This document shows, one piece after another, positions 36,413-47,535 of a stretch of DNA of 64,000 bases. The stretch is from Arctopsyche grandis (taxonomy: Eukaryota; Arthropoda; Insecta; Trichoptera; Hydropsychidae). The DNA lies in assembly GCF_051622035.1 (NCBI RefSeq), contig NC_135362.1, forward strand, positions 12,217,501 to 12,281,500, read 5' to 3'. The first letter of the stretch is position 1. Every line of letters starts with the position of its first letter. The notes under the pieces were generated by a model. The model saw nothing but the letters and a program-made list of their open reading frames with translations, was not told the DNA's origin and did no database searches. The position numbers and the translations under genes were made by a program.

Positions 36413-36657
36413 CAGCGGTTTCCAAACTTTATGCTACTACGCCTCCCTAAAAAAAAATTTTTTTTGCCGCGCCTCCCCACCTTTTATTTTTTAATAGATA
36501 TAATAATAGAGACACGTTTTAAATAATAAACCTTTATTTAAAAAAAAATACTTAACCCTACAATAGACAGAAGATTAAAAAGGTTTTGCTATAACATAAA
36601 TTTATACAAACACGTATATTTATTTTTATAATAAACTACATCTAACACATCAAAATT

Positions 36658-38513
36658 TAATTCGACGGATGTTGTTGTTTGTTGGCACAACGTTTATCAA
36701 ATCTTGGGGGCAATATGGAGAGTGCCACTCGTAACTCCTTTTCGACTATTAACCTGGCTCAATATTTGGTTTTCATTGCAGCTAGTGCCGAAAAGCCCGT
36801 TTCGCATAAATAAGATGTTACAAACGGTAGAAGCACTTGCATTGCTTTGCAATACAAAGATTCATACTCTCCACTAAGATAAGAAATAAAATAAATAAAA
36901 AATAAAAAATAAATAAGATTCATCCAAAATTTGATTATGGTTTCATTTTGAAACTTTTGTTTTAGTGAACTATCGCATGATAATTCTATCAATTTTTCAT
37001 TTTCGATGGTTGTCAGCTCGAATTCGTCTTCTTCATTGTAATTAAATGGATTCTGTATCCATAAAAACTTTGAGAAATCAAGGTCTTTGAAATAATTGAA
37101 AAAATGCAGCACTATACCATCCAAGTGGTCAGGAAAAGATTTTTACTTGCTTCAATATTGGCTGTGGCCCAGAAATCTTTGGAAAGTGAAAACATATCCA
37201 ACTCATTCTTTTGTAAATTTGATTTCCATAACTTCAACTTTTTAATGAAAGCTTTTACTTTGTCTTTTTGAACAAATGGATGTATTTGTGATCCCTGCAT
37301 TGATTTATTTAAACCGCTCAATATTCCAAAAATTTCAACCAAATAGGCAAGTTTAACAATAAAATTGTCGTTCATCCACAAATGTGCCTCTTCATGTTGG
37401 TTTTCTTCGAGAAAGGTTGCTATTTCTTCTTTGAGTTCAAACACCCTTTGAATCATTTTTGCACGAGATAGCCAGCGAACTTCACAATAATACAAAAGTG
37501 AGGTATAATTAGCTTCCATATCAGCGCACAGCTTTGCGAACAGCCATGCTCTCAAAGGACTGTTCTTAATGTAGTTTATAATTTTTATAACTTTTGAAAA
37601 AATGCTGTTCAGTTCGTCGCTCATATTTTTTGACACTGGAGCTGCTCTGTGAAGCATACAGTGCGTCCAGATAGCATGTGGTGCTTTCTTTTTGACCAAT
37701 GCTTGAAGACCTGCTTTGTGTCCGGACATTGAGTGAGCTCCGTCGGTACACAATCCAACGCAATTATTCCACTTTATGTCGTTTTCTTCAAAAAAACTGT
37801 CTATTATATTAAAAATTTCAATGGATGTGGTCTTCCCAAGAATGGGTTTGCAAAATAATATATCTTCTAATATATTATTATCCGCGACATGTCGAACATA
37901 TGCAATTAAATGGGCATCTTTAGCTATATCAGTTGCCTCATCTACTTGTATTGCGAATTTTGAAGTACAAAGCCGAGAAACTAATTGATCGCAAATATCT
38001 TCAGATATATCATTGATTCTCCTTCCGACTGTATTATCAGCTAGTGGAATTTGTCTCAACTGTTTTGCATACGATTCGCCGAACATTATTCGAACCATAT
38101 CAACAGCTGCTGGTAAAAGTAGGGTTTCTCCTATTATATGTGCTTTCTTACATTTTGCGATTCGGTAAGAGACATGGTACGAAGCCAATAATGCGTTTGG
38201 TGTAACTGAAAGTATTTTTTTGAACGTTTGCTTCTGAATATTTATCTCATCCAATTTTCTTTGAAAAAATTCTACGGGCTTTTCAACGTATTCAGAATGT
38301 AGTTTCTAGGTGCCGTTTTAATTTGACTGGTCTCATACTATCTGAAGCCAAAACTTTCGAACACAACAAACACATTGGTTTTTCTAAACCATCTATAATA
38401 ACACTTTAAGCTTTATCTCCTTATCCTTTTTTGATTTTATTTCCACTTGTATAAGCATCAGTATCTTCATTATTGTCGACTTTTCTCTTGTAACCACTCA
38501 AAAATGTATCCAT
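36658..38513 (-). pseudogene. hAT transposase (ZBED5/FAM200-like), frameshifted
   Basis: Order on the minus strand: a short N-terminal start (MDTFLSGYKRKVDNN) ending in a stop; a BED-type zinc-finger piece (CLLCSKVLASDSM...LKRHLE) with a frameshift near 38300; then a 380-codon frame (38254-37112) with the RNase H-like core (FAIQVDEATDI, GLCTDGAHSMSGH, THCMLHRAA). A one-base shift near 37130 leads to a second frame ending in the C-terminal dimerisation motif (LCETGFSALAAMKTKY). A last frame (RLIVEKELRVALS...PPRFDKRC) runs to about 36658. A low-complexity AAATA insertion lies near 36880-36915. At least three frame breaks; clearly hAT. Confidence 0.9.
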
Positions 38514-38808
38514 TCGGCTAAAAAATATTTTATTGATATAATTTAAAATAAATAATAATGAATTGTAATTATAAAAATATATTAACTATTATTTCGATGA
38601 ACTGTATCGTCTTTTCTTCAAATCTTTATCTCCTTGTTCTTTTTTGCTTTTATTCCCACTTATATAAGCATCAGTATCTTCATTATTGTCGACTTTTCTC
38701 TTGTAATCACTCAAAAATTTATCCATTCGGCTAAAAAATATTTTATTGATATAATTTAAACAAATAATAATTAAATGTAATTATAAAAATATACTAACTA
38801 TTATTTTC
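38414..38808. repeat. Tandem duplication of the 5' region of the hAT transposase gene
   Basis: About 181 bp at 38414-38594 is repeated at 38627-38808 (shared TATAAGCATCAGTATCTTCA, GTCGACTTTTCTCTTGTAA, 'tccattcggctaaaaaatat'). Each copy contains the same minus-strand ATG context (38511-38513; 38724-38726). The copies differ at roughly one base in fifteen, so the duplication is not fresh. Confidence 0.85.
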
Positions 38809-39198
38809 AGAAAGAAATCACGATAAAAACAATATCACATCCCGACAATACGCTTCAGCCACGAGTGATTTATAAATTTGAGGTTATTGTTTCATGCAAC
38901 TAAAGGTCGTTTTGTGCATTACCGAAAAAGAGCGTTTGCAAAGGCGCGATTTTTAAAATCTTCCTCTCCGGATATTTTTTTATAGGAATTAAATGTAGAT
39001 ATAAAAATGAAAGAAAAATAAAAATAAATATTCATGTATTGAATTTTTACTGTTAAGCTACGATATGAAGTTTTATTTATTTGTAGATATTATGGTATGA
39101 AAATTATTTTTTTATAAAAGTTTTGGCGCCTCCCCTGGCAATAGTCCGCGCCTCCCCAGGGAGGCGCGCCTCCCAGTTTGGAAACCGCTGCCTTAGAT

Positions 39199-39807
39199 GA
39201 TAAACCAGTAGAAGTAGTAAATAATTATTTATATTTAGGTCAAATAATTGACATGTCTGGTAGTAAAAATGAAGAGATAAAGAGACGTATGAAATTAGGG
39301 TGGAGTGCATTTGGACGGATGAATGCTGTTTTTAAATCAAAAATGCCACTCTGCCTGAAGAAAAGGATCTTTGATCAATGCGTTTTGCCAGTGATGACGT
39401 ATGGATGTGAAACTTGGACACTGAACGCCAAGATGCAAAATAAAATCCAATGCACTCAAAGAAGTATGGAACGCTGTATGCTTGGCATAACGAGGAAAGA
39501 CAGGAAGCGGAACACGTGGGTGAGAAATATGACAAGGGTAGTGGACATAGTGGATAGAGTGAAGAGATTGAAACGGCAATGGGCGGGTCACGTAGCTAGG
39601 AGGATGGACGAAAGGTGGACAAACAAAGTGCTTGAATGGTACCCGAGAGAAGGCAAAAGAGTAAAAGGAAGACCGCAAGGAAGATGGGTGAACGAAATTA
39701 GGAAAATGTGCGGAATGAGATGGATGAGTGTTGCGCAAAACAGAGACGAGTGGAAGCGTGTTGGAGAGGCCTTCATCCAGCAGTGGATGGTGAATGGCTG
39801 TAAATGA
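39199..39807 (+). pseudogene. RTE-clade LINE ORF, 3' part (continuation after the hAT)
   Basis: Removing the hAT and one copy of CCTTAGAT restores the same reading frame as 34079-36412, giving a total of about 980 codons, normal for RTE. This part is the conserved C-terminal region: VVNNYLYLGQIID, VMTYGCETWTLN, RQWAGHVARRMDERW, MSVAQNRDEWKRVGEAF. The stop is followed by TGATGATGA, the usual RTE 3' end, running into a (TA)n tract. Because the frame was otherwise undamaged, the LINE was recently active when the hAT landed. Confidence 0.93.
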
Positions 39808-39810
39808 TGA

Positions 39811-39814
<4 letters not shown>

Positions 39815-39891
<77 letters not shown>

Positions 39892-39927
39892 AACGAACCA
39901 ACCAACCAACCTTGGTTGGTTGGTTCG
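39815..39927. repeat. (TA)n tract with terminal 16-bp-arm hairpin
   Basis: (TA)n from 39815 to about 39889, then CGAACCAACCAACCAA (39894-39909), CC, TTGGTTGGTTGGTTCG (39912-39927). The hairpin directly follows the microsatellite at the RTE 3' end. Confidence 0.9.
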
Positions 39928-40043
39928 TAAACATGATTGGTTCGATTTTATTTTTTTCGATTAATAGGCGCCAATTCGATTTTTTTTCAAAGCAAAGTCC
40001 CCGGGGGCGAAGGCGCCAGGGGTGGCCGCCGGATTCTGGTAAA

Positions 40044-40226
40044 CATATAATTTCGAAAGAGACTTACTAATATATGTTTGTTTGTTCGTGAAAGTCAATT
40101 TAATAAAAAAAAACAAAAGGGTATTCAAATAAATTTATATAAAATAAAAGTATTCAAATAAATTTAATAAAATTTTTAAGCAGTTTGTATTACAAATACC
40201 GAGTGAAGCCGGGTAAAACCACTAGT
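40044..40226 (+). mobile_element. Helitron-like non-autonomous element
   Basis: Starts ATATAATTTCGAAAGAGACT and ends ATACCGAGTGAAGCCGGG, TAAAACCACTAGT (CTAGT at 40222-40226). The hairpin-like CCGAG...CCGGG precedes the CTRRT end as in Helitrons. No Rep/helicase gene. Confidence 0.6.
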
Positions 40227-40261
40227 TAAACATAAAGTGATATAATATAATTGGATAAACA

Positions 40262-40920
40262 TAATATGTTCCGTAATATGTACGTGTGTATGTGAAACAG
40301 CAGTAACTGACACGATCCATTCGTACTATATAGCAATACATATCAGCGAAACGTATCAAGCAGAACCAGTTTTCTTTCTTTGGCGAGTGCACCCGTACCA
40401 ACGAAAGTGCTTTCATGCACATATGAATATTTTCGGATACGTCATATTGTGAAAATATGGCTCGACGATACGACACAAGCAATATTGCTTTGTAATGTAT
40501 ATGCAGTAGCGTCGCTAAGCCCATGAGGGGAGTACGGTCTACACCGGGTGACATCATTTTTGGGGTAACACCGTTTTTGGGGTGACATCGAATTGTTCAA
40601 ATTGACAATTGGCTTTTTTTCGAATTCCTGAGAAATCAGTGTATGCACCTAAAGGTAAGAAGGTTAACTGATCCATTCAGATGGAGACACAATCCAGAAA
40701 CAAACTTAGCTTAGCTTCTCTTTTGGCGCAATTTACAAATATTAATGATTAATTAAAAATATTTTTTAGATGACACCACCCCTAGCGACGCCACTGGTAT
40801 ATGTAAGCTTATTTTACTTTGCATTCGTTCAAAGAAAGGATGAAAGTGCCGAAGCGGTGCTTTATAGTATGAATAGAAGCAGTCTTTTCCGCGCAGTGCT
40901 GTGCCAAGCTATTAAATATT
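40262..40920. mobile_element. MITE family copy (relative of 52404-52824), interrupted
   Basis: It shares long blocks with 52404-52824: GTGAAACAGCAG, 'cgtatcaagcagaac', GCGAGTGCACCCGTAC, ATATGAATATTTTCGGA, TAATGTATATG, 'gtgctttatagtatgaa' and GTGCTGTGCCAAGCT. The left end is missing beside the Helitron-like end at 40226. A second element at 40504-40796 splits it. Confidence 0.8.
40504..40796. mobile_element. Nested 293-bp TIR element with 7-bp duplication and empty site
   Basis: Ends CAGTAGCGTCGCTA and (inverse) CAGTGGCGTCGCTAGGGG. GTATATG occurs on both sides (40497-40503, 40797-40803). The homologous copy at 52697-52712 has the uninterrupted sequence TAATGTATATGTAAG, an empty site, proving the insertion. 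The 7-bp duplication is unusual for hAT (8), so the superfamily is left open. Confidence 0.88.
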
Positions 40921-40929
40921 AGGTAGATA

Positions 40930-42460
40930 TAATTCTTACTATGCAGAATAATAGGGTGACAATTTGATCATTTGAAATTTGAAAACTAAACATTGACTAG
41001 CTAAATAGAATGAAATTACATAAAATAGCATTTTTTATGGGATATACCGGACATCAAAAAATGCTCGACACGTTGGCAGACATAATCCATTAATTCGTCA
41101 GCCCAATTTCTGAACTTTTTTTGATTTATAAATAGAAAATTTTCAATAGTTTTGTTCTAACAAGATTAGGTACAGGTGGATAAACACACACTGTACTAAA
41201 TTCCACTAAAAAATTTTCATATTTGTATGACCTCAAAATGCTTAGGGATTGGAGAATAGCATCTGTTCAAAAATTCAACGAATTTCGGAACCATATTGAA
41301 GTAAGTATTGGACAATTTTCGGGAAAGTACTACTCACATGAGTGATGAAAACTTTTTAAAATTACTTTGTGACAAATCTATGTATGTTGAGTTTTGTTTG
41401 TGTAGCGAAAATTTACTTTACATTTAAAGAGTTTATTTTTAAGATATTTATCGTATAATTTTTTTCGTCTCACCCCATATACATATGTGTACATAAATAT
41501 TAATATACAACATGTTGCTTAGATCAAAATAACAATGACCAATTATCAATAGTGAAAATTTTAAAATAGTTAATATTTAAATGCAAAAGTTTTTACATAC
41601 ATATCATTAACACCTTTCTGGGGTTGTGACGAATCCATTGATCTACGCACAAAATATAAATTGTTGGTCTAAAATCCACGTATGATACATTTTTCAAACA
41701 AACAAGCCATGAATATGTTCAATTTTTTTTTCTGATAATTTTAATATTAATTACTTTCATTTGTTTCAAGATTTTGTTTGAACGATATTTTTAATTTGTC
41801 ACATTTATCTTGAATAGTGAAAGTATTGTGTTGATGGAAAATTTTGACTTATTTTATTTGTATTATTAAATAAAATAAATAGTGGGTATTCCTGACATAC
41901 ATATAAATAATGTTAACAAGCGAATTATGCACATAATGAACAGCAAAAAAGTACTATGTAAAATCAAGGCTTGTACTTTGAAACAAGACTCGACTAGGGG
42001 TAGAAAACTCATCTTTTTATATACCACCTACGACCAAGTTTGCCAAAGAGAAAACTGAGCGTCGTCGTTTCCGTAATAAAAAAAGTACTTTTTAATACAT
42101 TATAATGTCGGAAAATTCAATGCAACCGGCGAACTAACAGCGGAAAAACAGTCGAGAAGGGTGAAAGAGCTTTTCTAAATCAGCAACCGGTAAAGGAGTG
42201 CCGACCCATTTACGTGTTACTTCCGGTCTCAAAATAATTTAAAAAAACCGCAGCTTTAGTTTTTCCAGAATTATCCCGGTATTCTCCCCTTGCACGGTCC
42301 GTTCCAGGAAAAAATATAAACGATTAAGCTAAGTTTACACTTTTTAAAGCGCTTTTTAAAATAAACGCGTGCATAAGTATTTTCAGCAAAACAAAAAAAT
42401 ATTATATGTATATACTTTGATTTACTTCAGATATATTTTTTTTACATAGATATATGTATA
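40930..42460. other. Intergenic; G+C-richer block at about 41990-42320
   Basis: No gene recognised. 41990-42320 (ACTGAGCGTCGTCGTTTCCG, GCGGAAAAACAGTCGAGAAG, GTATTCTCCCCTTGCACGGT) lacks dispersed repeats, like the other islands. Confidence 0.35.
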
Positions 42461-42866
42461 CCAGGAAGGCCTAATAGGTAGGCCACACAATGCGCCTTCC
42501 TAGACAATTAATTACAAACATTGCAGCATTTTTATAACATAAATCGCCGGATTTCGAAAGGCTGAAGAACATGAAATTAACAATTAATTAATCCATAGAG
42601 ACATCTATAGATTTAGACTTTTACACATTGTACATAAATCAAATTCAAATATTTGTGACAAAGCGGGTAGGATGATTTTTGCCAATTTGAGGAACCGTTT
42701 CAACGATGATATCAATTAAATTGGCACACTCTGATAAGTAACGATCGACTTGGAGTCACAAATATCCAAGTATGACGAGCAGTATTAAAGATTAGCACGG
42801 GATCGCACCCGGTAACCTCTCGGTGCTAAACATAAATGCAAACACCGAGTCAAACTTCCATTTGTG
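42461..42866 (-). repeat. SINE, minus orientation, with AGGAAGGC hairpin tail
   Basis: Minus strand: head with B box GGTGCGATCCCGTGC, core GTGACTCCAAGTCGATC, TTATCAGAGTGTGCCAATTT, GAAACGGTTCCTC, long body, then tail TAGGAAGGC (42502-42494) and GCCTTCCTGG (42470-42461). It is the mirror-orientation sister of the copy at 14906. Confidence 0.75.
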
Positions 42867-42872
42867 TATAGG

Positions 42873-43865
42873 GTTACAGTCCAAATGTATATTTCGTTTA
42901 TTCGTGAACATACTAGTTTGTTCATACACGAATCAATCTGGCCAGTTATAGTCTACATGAAAAAACAAATTGACAAACAAACTAGTCTGTTCATGCACAA
43001 ACTATAAGCCATAAGTTTGAATATTATAACGTGGAAACATTATGAGGATTATCCGCCGTCTAAAGTGAATTCGGGGGCTAGCAATGGAGACCTCCGAATA
43101 GACCTAGCGAGACTCTAAGTGGTTGGGAGAATTCCTAGAGACTCACTTAAAACAATGGAGAAACAAACAGATCGGGGAAGCTGTAATGAGCGACTTGCCC
43201 TTCATAAGGAGGTACTTAGGCCATATCAGATCATTATAGAACGTGTGCTAGCTGCGCGTGGATCTCCTGAATCACTCAATAAATGCTGTGAAGCGACTTT
43301 GGCCTTTTATTTGGATCCTCAACCCACACTTACGCAACAATATTTTCAATCGTTTGTCCTATCCTTTATACATACATATGTATATAATACGGTAATTGGA
43401 CTATTCGTCACATTGGGGTGGTCACAAAGATAATTTTTGTCATGAAAATCGCGAATACACAATATTTGGCACTCAAGTTCTCGTAACTATGATAGTTATC
43501 GTTAGTATGATGGACTTTTCGGCTGCCAGATGTTCCGTTATAGAGATTTTAGTGACTTTGTGACGAGTAATTTGTGACCAGTAATCACCGAACCATATAA
43601 TACATAAGTATGCTTTCTCTGGGTCGCAATTTTTTAAATATGTATTAATTAAAACGGGAGTTATAGCAATGTTGTAATGTGGTTTCCATAGAAATTCCCT
43701 TTTAAATGTGTACATGGCGTTTTACATATCAAAGGATTTGACAGCTAAAAGTTTCATTCGACACCTGACGAGTCTATTTGAAGCTTTTGACTGTTAGCCA
43801 ATAGTTCGTGTATGAGCAAACTAGTATGTTCATGAACGAACCGGAGTCAACACTTGGACCGTAAC
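42873..43865. mobile_element. TIR element, ~1 kb, GTTACAGTCC ends
   Basis: Left GTTACAGTCCAAATGT and right (inverse) GTTACGGTCCAAGTGT. Inside each end the block ACTAGTNTGTTCATG.AC is repeated in both orientations (42905-42930, 42985-43010, 43815-43845), as in transposase-binding subterminal repeats. A 104-codon plus-strand frame (43119-43433) has no recognised domain. TATA flanks both ends and may be the duplication. Confidence 0.65.
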
Positions 43866-45620
43866 ATATACAACTTAGTTGTGAAAAACTGCTGAAAAAA
43901 ATAATAAATAGTAAATTTCATTTGAAGACCATGAAAATATATACATTGAAAACTCACTCCTTCAGACTATGTATAAATTGCGAAACGCGTGTGAGCCTCA
44001 ATTTCCAAATTGACTTATTATGAATTACGTCGACAAATGCAAAACTAACAATTTGTCGAAATACAAATTGACAAAAAAAAAAAGCATAGTCGTAAATTAT
44101 ACCAAGATGTAAAAAAAATTACAGACGGCGGTATTCCAAATTCTCACGTTTGGTCTGAAAGTGCTGTAATTTATACGAGTTGATCAAAATCGCATTACCC
44201 CACACCGAACGCCGAGTAAAAAACGTAAAAACCAGTTGCCGTCATAATTTATTACCTTTTTTTCTGGTAAGTACGGGTTATTTTTTTTTTAAACCTTACT
44301 GCTGTTAATTTATGGTATAATATTTTTGTGTTTTATTTTTTTTAACTAGGAAAATATTTAATTTTATATTAGATATTTGCAGGATTGTATTGCTGTTTGT
44401 TCGGCGCTTGTCTCCATTTTCCCAGCATCGATTTTTAAAATGAAACAAGAAAAATAAGCGCAAGAGAAAGTATGCCGAGGTGACTTTCTGACATGAATAA
44501 ATTACACTGTGAAAATTAAAGTGTCAAACTTGAGAATAAAAGCGTAAACAAATCTCCTTACGGTGTAATGAATCCTGAAGTTTTTTTTTTTGTTATGAAT
44601 AAATTTATACCGTTGCTTGTTAAGTTGAACATATTGTTTCATGTTGGTTCGCAATCGATAAATAACACAAACTGAATAAGAATAAAAAAAGCACATAATT
44701 ATGATGACTGCAAGTTTTAATAGTGTGATAGTAATCTACATTATAACAAATATATTTATAATTTGTAGTCTTGCTTAGTATAATGTTATGCCTCATATAT
44801 CATAATATATTCTTCACTTCAACAACCAAGTACTAATTAACTTCCTCAAGATATCTATAAGTGTATCATAAACAACCGTTTTTAAAATGTCATGGTAACA
44901 CTTGAATTACATACAACTACATATAATTATAAATACCTACACTATTGTCATCTCGCAAAGATCAGGCTTACTTTAAAAATAATATCGGATAGGTTTTAAG
45001 TGTATATTAAATAAACACGTGCACATTGAAACTAATAATTTATTGTAAATATGTATATTGAATATATTTATTTATGAAGACTTTTTTCGAAGGACGAAAA
45101 TACACTCATTTGTATACTTGTGAAAAGACATTATATATTTCGAATTCGTAATTAAAACCAGTCAATCTGAATCTGAATCACATATTTATTTAATAGATTA
45201 AACTTAATATATAATTTATTTACATTCTCCTTTTCATGAAATATCAGTGTCCTCTACTGATCCAAAATAAAAGCTTTTGAAATTTTCTTATTACCCTGAA
45301 GACAGTTTTTTTAACTTCAAATCCAAATTCATCAGCAAGTAAATTTTCCCGAGTGACACCTGGTGAAGGCGGGAAATACTTGGCTGAGCCGGGCAACGCC
45401 ATTTAATAAATACATTCATATGAAAAGATATGAAAGTTTTTATCTAAAAGGCTCAAATCAAAATGGAATGCCCTCACAAGACTTGCAAAAGAGAATAATT
45501 AAAAACGGCAATCAAGAGGTCAGTAAATTTTGGGACAATAGTGTAGTATATATGTAGATAATTAGCAAAGTAAACCTAATATATACCTTATTAAAATGAA
45601 CGGTCAGTAAACCACCTATT
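43866..45620. other. A+T-rich stretch, no gene seen
   Basis: Short frames only. Near 45360-45400 the sequence GGCTGAGCCGGGCAACGCCA resembles a Helitron or TIR element terminus, but no partner end was found. Confidence 0.4.
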
Positions 45621-45727
45621 GTTTTAAGCAGGGACCCGAACCGGAACTGAACCGAAAACCGAGAATCCGTTTTTTTTGCCGGAACGGAAACCGAACCGAA
45701 TTTTTTTCGATTCGGTAAAATTAATAT

Positions 45728-46401
<674 letters not shown>

Positions 46402-46509
46402 TACTTGAATGAGAATTGAGAATGAGAATTAGTAGACAAACATACAGGAATGTATATTAAAAATATGTTTTTGAAACTTTTAAATGAATATAATATCGAT
46501 ATCAAATAA

Positions 46510-46760
46510 ATATACTCTGTTACAACAGATAATGGAGCTAATATGATCAAATTTGTCACCTTACTAGAAACCGAAATAGACAAAGAAAACCAGAATATTA
46601 ATTATGAAAGATATTATGAAGCAAATATGCTACCATTCATTGAGAACTGTTCTTTCCGTCATCTTATCGGAATAAAATGTCTGGCACATACTTTATAATT
46701 AGCAATCAAAGATTCTATTATCGATTCTGATTTAAATACAATTATATATGTAAACTCGCA
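46510..46760 (+). pseudogene. hAT transposase relic
   Basis: Plus-strand translation contains TTDNGANMIKFV, then ...HLIGIKCLAHTL, a stop, and LAIKDSII: the 'TDNGAN' and 'C.AHTLQLA.KD' motifs around the second catalytic Asp and the conserved Cys/His of hAT transposases. In-frame stops are present. It lies in the expected orientation for the 45629-47166 element. N- and C-terminal parts are gone. Confidence 0.85.
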
Positions 46761-47502
46761 ATTTTTCAATGAACTTATTATAAATAAACTTCTAGAATAA
46801 AATAAACTACTAGATTATTTCTAAGCTGTTGTCGCACTTTTGTTCCTAAAAGCAGGTCCCTGTGTAAAGTTGGTAAGCCTAGAGAAAATCAATTTAGTAT
46901 GACTAAAATAAATGTATTTTGTCTGCATTTTAGTTACATCAGAATTTCTATTCCGCAGTGCACCAGCAGCAAGCTGCACACGAAATATTCTCCTTTGATA
47001 TTATAATTATGTATATGATCACAATAAGTTATAGCGGATAGCCATATAAAGACAGGTATAGACGGTGTGAGTGTATTTACATTAACTTGCTAATATTTAA
47101 ATACAAGAGAACCGATATATTTTTTTTACCGAACCGGAACGAAAACAATAACAGTTCGGGTCCCTGGTTTTAAGTATTCTTTGACAAGTACATAGATAAT
47201 AATCAAGCAGTCAGTTACCGATAATGTAACTTACTGATCATTTATTATATTTATTGACGTGATCAAACAAAGTTACTGACCAAATACATACAGAACATAA
47301 TAAAACACTTTTCTTTTAATCTGTGTGATAGAATGAAATATATGTATATATGTATTTTTATAACTTGCACCCAGAGAAATGTTAATTTATATATGTAACA
47401 TTTCTCTGCTTGCACTCATCTATTTGGTCATAACGATGAATAAGGATACCTATAATTTTAAATAAAATAAAATACATTACATGTACGTGTTATATTTTAA
47501 TA

Positions 47503-47508
47503 TTTTAT
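47503..47508 (-). terminator. Poly(A) signal for the oxidoreductase gene
   Basis: AATAAA on the minus strand, about 28 bases after the stop codon at 47536. Close but plausible. Confidence 0.5.
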
Positions 47509-47535
47509 TTCAAATTACATATTTTGAAATCAAAT

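Larger units (their letters stand above)
36413..39190 (-). mobile_element. hAT transposon, 2778 bp, inserted in the RTE LINE
   Basis: Terminal inverted repeats CAGCGGTTTCCAAACTT (left) and ...AGTTTGGAAACCGCTG (right), 8-bp duplication CCTTAGAT, and an internal hAT transposase on the minus strand. Subterminal G+C-rich inverted motifs (CGCCTCCC) appear at both ends (36449, 36470, 39127-39170). All hallmarks of hAT are present. The transposase is broken, so this copy is not autonomous. Confidence 0.95.

Noticed and set aside
43119..43433. 104-codon plus-strand frame inside the TIR element
   Set aside because: Possible transposase relic, but no motif recognised; not called as a gene.
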